Assembly: GCF_013343235.1 (NCBI RefSeq)
Contig: NZ_CP040094.1
Location: 3,720,501-3,784,500, forward strand
DNA length: 64,000 nt
Source of the DNA: Nostoc sp. TCL240-02
Lineage (GTDB): Bacteria > Cyanobacteriota > Cyanobacteriia > Cyanobacteriales > Nostocaceae
Reading direction: 5' to 3'
The position numbers were made by a program, and so were the translations under genes. Below, piece by piece: positions 1 through 9,957 of this stretch (the first letter of the stretch is position 1; every line of letters begins with the position of its first letter). The notes beneath the pieces were generated by a model, which ran no database searches, was not told the DNA's origin, and worked only from the letters and a program-made list of their open reading frames with translations.

Positions 1-250
1 TTAAAATTGGGGTTTGTGGGTATTGTTTTGCTAGTTGGGCCACATAAGTTTCTCGACGAATACTGCCACCAAGAACCAAGAAGGCATCTACTGGCTGTGA
101 AGAAGCAAAAACTAAGGTTATAGTAGTAAAAATCAGCCAAGTGCCTAAGACAAAGTACAATACACTAGTTAGTTTTTGTAACAATTGCCACAGATTAGCA
201 AATTTTTTTTTAATAGAAATTAACGATTTGATGGTAAATTTACGTTTCAT
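1..250 (-). CDS. YdcF/DUF218-family protein, N-terminal part, cut by window edge
   Basis: The minus strand is open from an ATG at 250 to the window edge (83 codons). The first ~30 residues are basic, residues ~31-52 form one membrane helix, and the stretch after it (AFLVLGGSIRRETY) resembles the first strand and glycine loop of the DUF218/YdcF (ElyC/SanA) family, membrane-anchored proteins tied to cell-envelope functions. Most of the catalytic-like domain lies outside the window, so family assignment rests on this short stretch. It is divergent from the protease gene at 562. Confidence 0.6.
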   Translation of the reverse strand, partial: MKRKFTIKSLISIKKKFANLWQLLQKLTSVLYFVLGTWLIFTTITLVFASSQPVDAFLVLGGSIRRETYVAQLAKQYPQTPIL

Positions 251-561
251 GACTTCGGTAAGAAAACCTGATTTAATAGCTGTCTAACAAGGCTGCAATT
301 AAGCGATCAAAGTGCTATCTTATAAAAGTAATGAATCAATACAAACATGACGCTAATCAAAGTGTCACATCTTCAGTATAGCCTTCCGGAAACGGCTAAC
401 AAACTGAGAAATGGTTGTTAATAATGCAGTATTTTTCGGCATCATTGCAACGATAAAAATGATGAGGAAAGCATAGCTTAGTTTGGGGTATAAAAACTTA
501 AAAATTTCTGGAAAGCCTGATTGCTAAACTGTCAACAACACAATTATTCCAGTTAATATAC
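251..561. other. Intergenic region between divergent genes
   Basis: About 310 bases without a gene, holding the promoters of the YdcF-like gene (leftward) and ctpB (rightward). AT-rich. I see no convincing operator, riboswitch or repeat. Confidence 0.4.
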
Positions 562-1902
562 ATGAACCAATCTGCGAAAAGTTACTCACCGCTCCAAGTA
601 GCCTTGATTGGTGGAGCGATCGCTACGACTGCTACGATGTCTGTATTTGGCTCCGCTTGGACTCGTGGTGTCCGTGCCGCCTTAGCTCTACAAGACAGCC
701 CGAAAATGATAGTTGACCAAGTTTGGCAACTGGTGAATCATGAATATGTTGATGGTAAATTTAATCAACAAGATTGGCAAGCAACTAGACAAAGCCTGTT
801 GAGCAAAGACTATTCTTCCCGGGAAGAAGCATACACTGCCATCCGCGAAGCTTTACAAAAGTTGGGAGATCCTTACACCCGATTCATGGACCCCAAACAG
901 TTTGAAGCCCTAACTAGCCAAACATCTGGGGAAGTCTCTGGTATTGGCGTTCGGATGGAAGTAAACGAAAAAACTCAGCGCCTCACTGTCGTCGAAGCCA
1001 TAGAAAATTCTCCAGCACTGAAAGCTGGGATCAAAGCAGGCGATGAAATTTTGGCAATTGACGGCAAATCCACTCTCAAAATGAAAGTGGATGACGCTTC
1101 CAAGTTAATTCGTGGCAAAGCAGGTACTCCCATCAAACTACGGCTGGGACGAACAGGACAAAATGCCTTTGAGTTGAAACTGACAAGAGCAAGTATTGAA
1201 GTACCAACGGTACGTTATACCCTCAGACAAGAAGGAAATCGCCGCGTTGGTTATATCCGTTTACGGGAATTTAGCGCCCACGCCGCAGATCAAATGCAAC
1301 GAGCCATCCGCGATTTGAACACTAAGAAAGTTGATTCTTATGTCTTAGATTTGCGGGGAAATCCTGGCGGGTTGTTACAAGCGAGCATTGAAATTGCTCG
1401 GATGTGGTATGATGACGGCGGAATTGTTAAGACAGTAGACCGTGTGGGCGGCACTGAAGAAACTAAAGCTAATCGCACTGCTTTGACAAATCGTCCCTTG
1501 GCAGTCTTAGTAGATGGTAATTCAGCTAGTGCTAGCGAAATCCTCACAGGGGCGCTTAAGGATAATAAGCGGGCGGTAGTCGTAGGTGGTCAAACCTTTG
1601 GTAAGGCCCTAGTGCAGTCAGTTCATGAACTTGCAGATGGTTCCGGCTTGGCTGTCACCATTGCCCATTACTACACTCCGGCGGGAACAGATATTAACCA
1701 TAAAGGGATTGCCCCAGATGTCAAGCTAGACTTGACAGAGGCACAAGAGCGGCAGTTAGCTTCTAATCCAGATTTAATCGGAACTAAGAGCGATCCGCAA
1801 TATGCCAGAGCGATCGCCATTTTATCAAATAACAACTTCGCCCAGCCGCCAGCAAATCAGCCTGCTCGACCCATGAGCCGCGCTGATAACCTGAAATTTT
1901 AG
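562..1902 (+). CDS. ctpB: Carboxyl-terminal processing protease, S41 family (CtpB type)
   Basis: 446 aa. Residues ~12-32 are a signal/anchor helix, so the enzyme should act in the periplasm or thylakoid lumen. The order is an N-terminal helical region, a PDZ domain (~120-205, with SGIGV and the AGIKAGDEIL loop) and the S41 peptidase domain (~225-395). The Ser-Lys dyad is visible: Ser323 in SASASEIL and Lys348 in TFGKA, with the usual 25-residue spacing; LRGNPGG precedes it. Family members cut C-terminal tails; cyanobacterial CtpA matures the D1 protein, while CtpB/CtpC roles are less defined. The paralogue label rests on the N-terminal sequence pattern and is less certain than the family. Standalone gene. 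Confidence 0.9.
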   Translation: MNQSAKSYSPLQVALIGGAIATTATMSVFGSAWTRGVRAALALQDSPKMIVDQVWQLVNHEYVDGKFNQQDWQATRQSLLSKDYSSREEAYTAIREALQKLGDPYTRFMDPKQFEALTSQTSGEVSGIGVRMEVNEKTQRLTVVEAIENSPALKAGIKAGDEILAIDGKSTLKMKVDDASKLIRGKAGTPIKLRLGRTGQNAFELKLTRASIEVPTVRYTLRQEGNRRVGYIRLREFSAHAADQMQRAIRDLNTKKVDSYVLDLRGNPGGLLQASIEIARMWYDDGGIVKTVDRVGGTEETKANRTALTNRPLAVLVDGNSASASEILTGALKDNKRAVVVGGQTFGKALVQSVHELADGSGLAVTIAHYYTPAGTDINHKGIAPDVKLDLTEAQERQLASNPDLIGTKSDPQYARAIAILSNNNFAQPPANQPARPMSRADNLKF

Positions 1903-1940
1903 ATTGATGCAAATGATTTCTTCGCAGGTGTTTATATAGT

Positions 1941-2017
1941 AGTATTCCCAAATCCAGATTTTTGGAGTTACGAAAACTGCTTAATATACCGTTCTAGGAT
2001 TTTGGTTTGGGAATACT
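1941..2017. repeat. Inverted repeat between ctpB and the GT2 gene
   Basis: AGTATTCCCAAA (1941-1952) is repeated as its exact reverse complement at 2006-2017, with a 53-base spacer. It could act as a weak terminator or be a short dispersed repeat; the spacer is long for an intrinsic terminator and there is no T run. Confidence 0.5.
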
Positions 2018-2050
2018 AGTTAGTAATCCCATCTCTCAAATCTCAGATTT

Positions 2051-3064
2051 ATGAATCATCAGCCAGTTGATGCAACCACCGCCACCAGCCCTTTACCAAT
2101 GGTGTCGGTGGTTGTTCCTATTTATAACGGTGAGGCGGATTTACCAGAGTTAATCAATTGTCTGTTGTCTCAAACTTACCCAAAAGACCGGGTAGAGTAC
2201 TTGTTGGTGGACAATAACAGTAGCGATCGCACTCTTACCATCCTCAAAACATCTGCCGAAAACTGCCCAATTACAATTCGTCCCTTGAGCGAAAACCAAA
2301 TTCAAAGCTCATACTCTGCTCGTAATACTGGGATTCGCGCTGCTGTGAGCGAAATTATAGTTTTTACCGATGCAGATTGTCGCCCACAACCTCAATGGTT
2401 AGACGCATTAATTAAGCCTTTTGTCAACAAAGAAGTGGTAATTGTCGCTGGTGAAGTTTTGCCATTACCAGGCACAACCCTACTAGAACAACACGCAGAG
2501 CGTGAACAAACTTTGTCGCAAAAGCATACCCTTAACCATGCCTTTCGTCCCTATGGACAAACCGCTAATTTGGCAATTCGACGCATCGCCTTAGAAAAAG
2601 CGGGTTTATTTCGTCCCTATCTTACCACTGGTGGCGATGCCGATATTTGCTGGCGGATTTTGGAGGAAAATATCGGGCGTTTGGAATTTGCCCCAAATGC
2701 GATCGTTCAGCACCACCACCGTACTACACTTAAGGAACTGCAAAGTCAATGGCGGCGCTATGGACGCTCAAATCGCTATCTCCACGAACTGCACGGTGTA
2801 GATTTGATGCGAGAAATTACACTTAAAGAATGTGGCTATCGTTTGGCACGTTGGTTATTGAAGGAAGTACCAAGGGATATTAAAAAGGCGTTGGCGCAGC
2901 CCACACTTCGACAAAGCTCAGTGACCACCGCAGGCATCGTGGGTCAAGCCATCCTTGTAGATTTATTAAATACTCCCATTGGTTTGTTCACAGCGAGGGC
3001 ACGTACTGCTGGGCAACGAGACTCCAAACTACCAGAAAATGCCAAGATAATTGATCGTCTATAA
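2051..3064 (+). CDS. Glycosyltransferase family 2
   Basis: 337 aa. A GT-A domain starts almost at once: SVVVPIYNGE (~19-28), the VDNNSSDRT nucleotide-binding strand (~53-61), the metal-binding TDADC motif (~104-108) and GGDADICWR (~195-203) as the acceptor/base region. The C-terminal ~90 residues are basic and helical with no clear multi-pass membrane domain, so it is probably cytoplasmic and peripheral at the membrane. It transfers a sugar from a nucleotide-sugar donor to an unknown acceptor. It is separated from ctpB by 148 bases and is probably transcribed alone; it lies ~9 kb from the exopolysaccharide cluster. Confidence 0.85.
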   Translation: MNHQPVDATTATSPLPMVSVVVPIYNGEADLPELINCLLSQTYPKDRVEYLLVDNNSSDRTLTILKTSAENCPITIRPLSENQIQSSYSARNTGIRAAVSEIIVFTDADCRPQPQWLDALIKPFVNKEVVIVAGEVLPLPGTTLLEQHAEREQTLSQKHTLNHAFRPYGQTANLAIRRIALEKAGLFRPYLTTGGDADICWRILEENIGRLEFAPNAIVQHHHRTTLKELQSQWRRYGRSNRYLHELHGVDLMREITLKECGYRLARWLLKEVPRDIKKALAQPTLRQSSVTTAGIVGQAILVDLLNTPIGLFTARARTAGQRDSKLPENAKIIDRL

Positions 3065-3429
3065 AAATACTAGGGAGTTTGCCAGGATAACTGCAATTTT
3101 TTCTATATCACCATCTCATATAGAAATTCGCTTTGATTCTTGTTCGCAGTTATCGAACTCTTTTTGGGCGAATTATTCTCTAGTCCCAAAAATAGCTTGC
3201 AGATGAATTAAATTAAGTTTGAATAATGATTTAATAAGAATAATAGATTAGCTTGAGCAATAGTAAAAACTGTAAAAATCTTGATAATATTGGGTTTATT
3301 CGTACTACAGGTTTATTCTTAGATAAATTGCAGAAAACTGCACACTTTTAAAAAATTCAGTTTTTTCTGCTAATTTCTGATAATTTAAACAATAAAAGCT
3401 AAATAAACATTTTATCTATTTGGAAAAAT
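3065..3429. other. AT-rich intergenic region
   Basis: 365 bases upstream of the split CHAT gene. It contains its promoter by position; I see no gene, strong hairpin or repeat family. Confidence 0.4.
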
Positions 3430-3681
3430 ATGAAAGCTAAAAGTAAATATCTTCAAATATTATTCTCTGTACATTGGTGGATGCAGATGTTGCTGAAGGT
3501 TGGAAACCTCGGCAAGAGGCTAATTTATTTTTCTACTCAGCAACACCAAAAACCAAATCGGCATCATAGATTTATTCAAATATTATTTTTGACAACTTTA
3601 CTAACATATCTTTTGTTTAGACAAGTCGTATCTGCACAAACTCCAAATAGACTTGTCCGAAATATTAACTTAGGAAAATAA
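3430..3681 (+). pseudogene. 5' fragment of an exported TPR-CHAT gene, cut by an IS
   Basis: The 83-codon frame starts at ATG 3430. It carries a long basic n-region (~48 aa), a hydrophobic segment (FLTTLLTYLLF, ~53-64) and a signal-peptidase-like site VSAQT, followed by TPNR. This is the usual N-terminus of cyanobacterial secreted TPR-CHAT proteins. After TPNR (TA at 3648-3649) the frame enters the IS terminal repeat and ends 10 codons later at 3681. Joining base 3649 to base 4788 gives TPNRVTASVEQG and continues in frame through the CHAT gene ending at 7369, for a pre-insertion protein of 933 aa. This piece alone would make only a signal peptide. Confidence 0.85.
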
Positions 3682-4785
3682 AAATGGTAAAACGTTAAGT
3701 TGAGCGTTTACCATTTTTCAGAATTAGTTATGGTTTTTGATTATATCGAGAAATATCCACACAGAACAAAACAAATTTTAGGGATTAGTTACAAGCAACT
3801 ACAATCATTATTAAATTGCGCCATAAAACGACACCAAGACATCAAAACTAAACAGGAGAGTCAGAAAATTAGAATGAATGCATCTGGTGGTGGTCGTCCC
3901 GAAAAGTTATCAACCGACGAACAAGTATGTTTGTGCTTATTTTATCTAAGACAGATGCCAACTTTTCTTGTATTAGGAATTTTATTTGAGGTATCGAAGA
4001 CAGAGGCTAACGATACTTTTCATTACTGGATACCAATCCTGCGAGACATTTTACCCGCTAGTTTATTAGAACAAGTATCAAATAATGAGAGTGATTTACT
4101 ATTTGTTCAAGAAATATTAACCAATTTTCGGCTGTTAGTCGATAGTCTAGAACAACCAATATATAGGGATTCTGACCAAAAGGAACAACAAAAATATTTT
4201 TCTGGTAAGAAGAGGCAACATACATTAAAAAGTTTAATGATTGGGATACCAGAAGGTAAGGATATTGTAGAAGTAGAGATAGGCGTTCCTGGGCCAACAG
4301 CAGATATAAAATTGTTTCGTCAATCTCAGCACAAATTTGATAAATCTCAAACTTTTTCAGGTGATAAAGGGTTTCAAGGTGGCGAAAACATCACTACTCC
4401 TCATAAAAGAAAACCGAAGCGAGAATTAACTCAACAGCAAAAAGATGAAAACAAGGCTTTATCTAGTAATCGAATATTCATTGAACATTTAATTCGATTA
4501 CTTAAAATATTTCGCATAGCTTCACAAAGATTTCGATTAAAGCTCGATACTTATGAACAAATTATTTTCACAGTATGTGGATTGGTTAGATTAAGAATAG
4601 GTAGCTTAATTTTGCCAACTTAACTACTAAGAGTAGTTAGGAAAATCTCAAAAAATAGGAGTGATATTTTATGCCTCTAAACTAACAGTAACTGTCTCAA
4701 AGCCTTATTACTGCGTTTTTCCGCAAATATCAAAGTTTTGCCTCAAAGCTTTGAACAGTCTGGCTTTGGAGTTTTCGGACAAGTC
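3650..4785 (+). mobile_element. IS5-like insertion sequence, 1136 bp, TA-flanked
   Basis: The ends are perfect 13-bp inverted repeats: GACTTGTCCGAAA at 3650-3662 and its reverse complement at 4773-4785. Both ends are flanked by TA (3648-3649 and 4786-4787), read as a 2-bp target duplication. One transposase gene lies inside. A second, internal palindrome surrounds the left subterminal region (ATGGTAAA...TTTACCAT, 3684-3713). The boundary is strongly supported because excision leaving one TA restores the host CHAT frame. TA duplication fits some IS5-family subgroups (for example the IS427 type); the subgroup was not determined. Confidence 0.9.
3730..4623 (+). CDS. IS5-like transposase (DDE_Tnp_4 type)
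   Basis: 297 aa from ATG 3730; a TTG at 3700 would add ten residues, but it lies within the left palindrome, so the ATG is preferred. An N-terminal helix-turn-helix-like region (~10-100, with RPEKLSTDEQVCL) precedes a DDE nuclease domain: VDSLEQP supplies the first Asp, FSGDKGFQG the second, and FIEHLIRLLK the Glu, with an IS5-like spacing. The frame is intact from start to stop, so the element may still be active. It is in the same orientation as the disrupted CHAT gene. Confidence 0.85.
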   Translation: MVFDYIEKYPHRTKQILGISYKQLQSLLNCAIKRHQDIKTKQESQKIRMNASGGGRPEKLSTDEQVCLCLFYLRQMPTFLVLGILFEVSKTEANDTFHYWIPILRDILPASLLEQVSNNESDLLFVQEILTNFRLLVDSLEQPIYRDSDQKEQQKYFSGKKRQHTLKSLMIGIPEGKDIVEVEIGVPGPTADIKLFRQSQHKFDKSQTFSGDKGFQGGENITTPHKRKPKRELTQQQKDENKALSSNRIFIEHLIRLLKIFRIASQRFRLKLDTYEQIIFTVCGLVRLRIGSLILPT

Positions 4786-7369
4786 TAGAGTGACCGCATC
4801 AGTTGAACAAGGAATTAAAGACTATGATGCCGGAAATTTTCACAATGCGGTAAAACACTGGGAAGATGCATTAAATCAGTATAAAAATAATCCTTCAGCT
4901 ACGGCGGTTGTAAATGAAAATTTGGCGCGTGCTTACCAACAAATAGGAGAAAATAAAGCAGCGATCGCATCCTTATTAGCAGCAATTCGTGACTATGGCG
5001 CTGTAGCAAATATCCAGCAAGTGGGACGCATGAAGTCAGAACTAGCCCAAGTTTACAGCAATTTGGGACAACCCCGCAAAGCGATCGCACTTTTATGTGG
5101 TCAACTAGCCGATAAAAGTCAAAAAATAGAATGTACTCCAGACAGTGCTACACAAATCGCCACCAAATATAACGACAAAAGCGGTCAAGTTGCAGCTTTG
5201 GGAATTCTCGGTGAAGCATATCGCTTAATCGGCAATTATGACCAAGCAATTAAATATTTGCGGGTAGCACAACAACTTTATCCAGCTTATGAATTTTTGG
5301 TGTTAAATAGTTTGGGTAATGCTTACAAAAGTCGCGCTCAATTGCGAGAGTTACAAGCAGATTCTGCAAATAAAGCTGGTATTTCTAGTAAAGAAAATGA
5401 ATTTACTCAAAAGTCTATAGAAGACTATAACCAAGCTTATCAATATTTCCAAAAAAGTGCAAAACTCGCCAGCGACCAAAAACAAACTTTAGCGGAGATG
5501 CGAGGATTGTTAAATTTAATTCAGTTGGGTTCCCAGACAAATAAGAATAAAGTTATTAACGATCGAGAGTTTAAGCAAAGTGTTAACGATGCTTTGAAGG
5601 TTCTTGAACTCTTACCCGATTCAGTGACAAAAGTCTATGGAGCAATTGATTTAGCATACTTGCAGTCAGATGCTAAAGGAACTTCACCTTTTACTTACTG
5701 TCCAAATAAATTTATTTTACCCAATGCAGATGTATTAAGCTTGCTACAAAAGTCAGTATCAGCAAGTCAAAATTTACAAGATAATCGTCTACTTTCTTAT
5801 TCTAACGGCGCTTTGGGTCATTTCTGGGAGTGTCAACCAAAGCAAGAAATAGAAGCATTACAATATACTCAAACTGCAATAGTAGCAGCAGATAACAAGT
5901 TGAGTGCCAAAGATAGCTTGTATTTGTGGGAGTGGCAAGCAGGACGAATTTTAGATAAACAGAATCGAAAAGAAGAAGCGATCGCATCCTATCAACGAGC
6001 ATTTGATACCCTCGAAGATATCCGCAGCGATATTCTAACCGCCGAACGAGATGTACAGTTTGACTTCCGCGATGTTGTGCGACCATTGTACCGTACCTTG
6101 GCACAGTCACGGCTCGATTTGCTAGGAGTTGGTGCTATCGCCGATGAACGACGCGCCAAGGAATTATCAGAAGTAGTTAAAACTATCGATGCTTTGAAAC
6201 TAGCAGAATTACAGAATTATTTTGGTAATGATTGTATTTTAAGTGCCTTAAATCCCAAACAGGTGGAAGAACTCCTCAAGGATAATAGTGTAGCCTTTAA
6301 GAATACTGGATTTTTGAGTTCAATAATTTTAGATGGCAAAACTGGGATGTTATTGCAATTACCCAATCAAGCAACTAAATTTAAGTGGATTGAAGACCCC
6401 AATCAACAAGGTAAAATAGTTAGCAGCAACATCCTACAGCAAAAAATTGCCGAGTTTCGCACAGAATTAGTTAAAGGACAAGAAGAATTTAACTACGATA
6501 CAACAACTGCGGCACAGCTTTATGATTGGATAATTCGCCCCTTTGCTGAGGATATCAAGCCGGAGAAAGTCAAAACCTTGGTATTTATTCAGGATGGATT
6601 TTTGCGTAGTGTTCCAATGGCAGCACTTTACGACAGCCAACAACAGAAATATTTAGTCGAAACTTATGCAATTGCCACAACCCCCAGTTTACGACTTACC
6701 ACACCCAAAGCCCGCAATCGCAGTACACAAAAAGCATTGATTTTGGGTTTAACTGAAAAAGCCACAATTGACGGGAAGACTTTTGATCAACTTCTTGCTG
6801 TTCCCAATGAAGTTAGCGCAGTTAAAAGTATATTTCCTAATCATACCGACCTCATTGATGAAAACTTTTCCCCTGAAAATTTTGAGAAAACACTTGACAA
6901 AACCACATATCCTATTGTTCACATAGCTAGCCATGCCCAATTTGGGATCATTCCTGAAGACACCTTCATTGTCACAGGCAAAAACCAAAAACTTACCATT
7001 AGTCAATTAGAAAACTCACTGCGAAACCTCACCAGCAAATCGGATAGTGTCGAACTACTCACATTGACTGCTTGTGAAACCGCAGTTGGCGACGACCGGG
7101 CCACACTAGGATTAGCTGGAGTTGCATTGCAAGTTGGGGTTAAAAGTGCGATCGCCTCTTTGTGGAGTGTCAGTGATCAATCAACATCCGAACTAGTCGA
7201 AACATTTTACAGCAACTATCGCAACGCTGGCATGAGTATTGCAGAAGCATTGCAACAAGCTCAAATTAGAATGATTCATGCTAAGAAATTATCATCTGAG
7301 GGGATGAATCCCAGCTATGATAATCCTGCATATTGGGCACCAATGATTGCGATCGGTAATTGGCTTTGA
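4661..7369 (+). pseudogene. TPR-CHAT protein, 3' part of the IS-split gene
   Basis: An open frame of 902 codons from a GTG at 4661; its first ~42 codons come from the IS right end, and genuine host sequence begins at 4788 (VTASVEQGIKDYDAGNF). It contains TPR repeats (~50-240 and ~380-470) and a C-terminal CHAT caspase-like domain (~560-902). The catalytic pair is present: His758 in ASHAQF and Cys805 in TACETA, followed by the usual AIASLWSV strand. The intact ancestor had a signal peptide (fragment at 3430) and would have been exported; this remnant has none, so any product made from the IS-supplied start would stay in the cytoplasm. Secreted cyanobacterial TPR-CHAT proteins have no well-established substrate. 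Confidence 0.85.
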
Positions 7370-7378
7370 AAGCCCAAA

Positions 7379-7409
7379 TCGCCAACTCCTTTGAGGAGAA
7401 AGTTGGCGA
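7379..7409. terminator. Hairpin after the CHAT gene
   Basis: TCGCCAACT (7379-7387) pairs perfectly with AGTTGGCGA (7401-7409), and the inner CTCCT/AGGAG can extend the stem. It lies 10 bases after the CHAT stop and before the convergent gene ending at 7499, so it may serve as a terminator, although no clear T run follows. Confidence 0.5.
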
Positions 7410-7498
7410 ATAGAGGATGCACTGCAACGATTCTAGGTTGATAGCCGAATACTCAGAAAGTGAAACAAGAAGCGATCGCAAGTATAAGAGAACCACAT

Positions 7499-7996
7499 TT
7501 ATGAAACCATCTCAAACTCTAATTGATGGCTCTTAAAAAAATCATGAGTGAAATGATCCACCACATTTGTATCAGCTAATTCCAAATTATAAAAATCTAC
7601 AGCTTCATGGTCAAAATGTGGCCCAGCGTGCCATGTACCCTCATTTAGCTTGATAAAACAATTTCCCGGAATGCGGAAAGCAGCAATCTCTTCTAGTACT
7701 GGTTCATTCACATCATTATGAGAAGGACAAACAGCAATTAACCAATCTTTGCCTTCCAAAGAACCCAGACATTGAGTGCATTGTACATGGCGAGTAATTT
7801 TGTGAAACTTTCGCCCTCTCTTCTCCAATCGCATGATATAAAATCGTGGAATCCCGTTTTGCAGGTTTAACTGGGCATCTTCAACATCGTAACCTTTGCC
7901 ATCAAGACTAGCAAAAATTACTTGTCCATAACGCCGAAAGTTTTCAGAACTCACCCATTGCGCTTGCAATTGTTGCACTGTCTTTGATGTGCCCAT
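7499..7996 (-). CDS. Ureidoglycolate lyase family protein
   Basis: 165 aa cupin-fold protein matching the ureidoglycolate lyase (AllA, PF04115) family: ENFRRYGQVI near the N-terminus, RHVQCTQCLGSLEGKDWLIAV in the middle, and LNEGTWHAGP (~120-129) with the family Trp-His before the last strands. The known family reaction converts ureidoglycolate to glyoxylate and urea in purine/allantoin breakdown. No other purine-degradation gene lies beside it, so the substrate is not supported by context. It converges with the CHAT gene and is followed downstream by that gene's hairpin. Confidence 0.8.
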   Translation of the reverse strand: MGTSKTVQQLQAQWVSSENFRRYGQVIFASLDGKGYDVEDAQLNLQNGIPRFYIMRLEKRGRKFHKITRHVQCTQCLGSLEGKDWLIAVCPSHNDVNEPVLEEIAAFRIPGNCFIKLNEGTWHAGPHFDHEAVDFYNLELADTNVVDHFTHDFFKSHQLEFEMVS

Positions 7997-8080
7997 ATCA
8001 AATCTTTGATAGAGATTGCTTAGGTTTATTTTCCACCAAAATGACCAAATTTTATTGCTCTAAATTGTGGAAAAATAACC

Positions 8081-9100
8081 TCAGCTAGCTAAATAACTAC
8101 GTACTTGTTCCTTTTGTCGTCGGAGAAGACTGAGAGCTTTTTGCTCAATCTGACGTACCCTTTCTCGACTAATACCCATGCGATCGCCAATCTGTGCTAG
8201 AGAAAGTTCATAGCCATCAGTCAGACCAAATCGCAGGGTTAATATTTCTCGCTGTTGCGGAGACAACTTTGCCAACAAGTCTTGTAAGTCTTGGTGGAGA
8301 GATTCTTCAACAGCATAATCTTCAGGAGAAGGGCCGTCATCCTCTAGGATGTCCTGCAATTCTGTATCTTGTTGTTCACCAACTCGCGCCTCTAGGGAGA
8401 AAGGTTGACGAGCCAAGTATAAACACTCTCTAACTTGGCTAGGTGTCAAAGATAATGCATTAGCAATTTCAGCAGTAGTGGGAACGCGACCTAGCTGTTG
8501 AGATAATTCTCGCTGTACCCGTTTAATTTTGTTCAGTTTCTCAAAGACATGGATCGGTAAGCGAATTGTCCGTCCTTGTTGAGCGATCGCTCGCGTAATT
8601 CCTTGACGAATCCACCAGTAAGCGTAGGTAGAAAACTTATAGCCAAGAGCAGGATCAAATTTATCCACCCCTCGCTCTAAACCCAAAGTACCTTCTTGAA
8701 TTAGATCCATAAATTCCAGATTGCGGTGCTGGTATTTCTTAGCCACTGCTACCACTAACCGGAGATTAGCCTGAATCATTTTCTGCTTGGCTTGGTGGCC
8801 CTGACTTAACTGTAGCTCTAGCACCTCAGTACCTAACTCCACTCGATCTGCCCATTCTTGCAGTGTGGGTTCGTGGTCTAATTTCACAGCTAATTCTTCT
8901 TTCGCAGCTAGTAAATTCATCATCAGCTGCACTTGTTGGGCAAAAATAACCTCTTGTTCGCGAGTCAACAAATCTACACGCCCGATCTCTTGCAGATAAC
9001 TACGCACAATATCATCTGTAGCTCGAGGTTTTTTATCTGCGGCTAAACTTTTTTTCTTCGTTTTTTGAACTTCGGTAGGTGGAGATGTTAAGTTGCTCAT
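8081..9100 (-). CDS. Group 2 RNA polymerase sigma factor (sigma-70 family)
   Basis: 339 aa with a short N-terminus and no long region 1.1, typical of cyanobacterial group 2 sigma factors. Region 1.2 (DIVRSYLQEIGRVDLL, ~30-45), region 2 (NLRLVVAVAKKYQ; the core-binding DLIQEGTLGLERGVDKFDP; YAYWWIRQGITRAI for -10 recognition), region 3 (RLPIHVFEKLNKIKR) and region 4 (LRFGLTDG... GISRERVRQIEQKAL helix-turn-helix for -35 recognition) are all intact. These factors redirect transcription under stress, nutrient or light changes. Which paralogue (SigB, C, D or E type) cannot be fixed from the sequence alone. It is monocistronic, with a long upstream non-coding region. Confidence 0.92.
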   Translation of the reverse strand: MSNLTSPPTEVQKTKKKSLAADKKPRATDDIVRSYLQEIGRVDLLTREQEVIFAQQVQLMMNLLAAKEELAVKLDHEPTLQEWADRVELGTEVLELQLSQGHQAKQKMIQANLRLVVAVAKKYQHRNLEFMDLIQEGTLGLERGVDKFDPALGYKFSTYAYWWIRQGITRAIAQQGRTIRLPIHVFEKLNKIKRVQRELSQQLGRVPTTAEIANALSLTPSQVRECLYLARQPFSLEARVGEQQDTELQDILEDDGPSPEDYAVEESLHQDLQDLLAKLSPQQREILTLRFGLTDGYELSLAQIGDRMGISRERVRQIEQKALSLLRRQKEQVRSYLAS

Positions 9101-9957
9101 GGTTATTTGCTCCTCTGTAACCTCATCAATTTAGTGGTATCAAGTTTAGATATTCAGGCCCACAACCATTTCACACTGCTAATCAATCAATTGGCAATAC
9201 TGATGAATTCTGGTCTATGATACATTACAAGTCAATTGTTGGAGATAATAAACCAAAAATCAACCCACCCCATAATACTAACATTATCACCAGTCACAAA
9301 TCAATTACCCTAAAGTATTATCACCATATCCTTTGAAATAATCCCACTATTTTATTCTGAAAAATTGCATATTTTCAAACACAATTATGTCTACTTAAAT
9401 TATCTAATGGAGTTAACGGAAAAATGAAATATTGACCAAGCAACGATTCCATCTCCACAAGATAAATGACTAACAGTAAATGCCAACACAATTCTGAATT
9501 ATTAAATCACAAATTTTTTTAAATTTTCATAGTCTGGATATATATCTATGTAATTCCCATTAAATGAAATTAATTAAATATAAAATATCCCTTTTTTACT
9601 TCTATTTTTTATTAGATAATAAAACTATCTCAAGCCGAGTACATAGCAGCCGATTTTGAAATATAAACGAATGCACTTCTCCTGTTCAAAAACAGCTTCC
9701 TTTAAGAGTCCAGTTCAATACTTATAATTAGGGATTTAGGATGACGAAGACGGAGGTATTTGTGACAATTGTACTTGTGTCATACTGCACGCAGACATCT
9801 GCATTGAATGCGGTATCATCAATTTGATTGCTCTTAAAAACATTTTTGGAAGTAAAAGTAGTAACAGTGGTAACACTAGCACCAAGGATAGTACTTGGCA
9901 AGACAGTAGCACCTGCGATCGCTACTAAATATCTTATTAAAACGAAAAAATTTATAT
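9101..9957. other. Long intergenic region with a possible small gene remnant
   Basis: About 860 bases, very AT-rich, upstream of the sigma factor gene. The only coding-like stretch is an open frame at 9740-9928 (+) that reads ICDNCTCV and later DICIECGI, resembling two zinc-knuckle half-sites, but it has a stop just before it and no start codon in frame. It may be a decayed small zinc-ribbon protein. Nothing else recognised. Confidence 0.3.

Noticed and set aside
4661..4787. N-terminal 42 residues of the CHAT frame as a genuine domain
   Set aside because: These codons lie inside the IS right end; excision restores a different, conserved-looking N-terminus.
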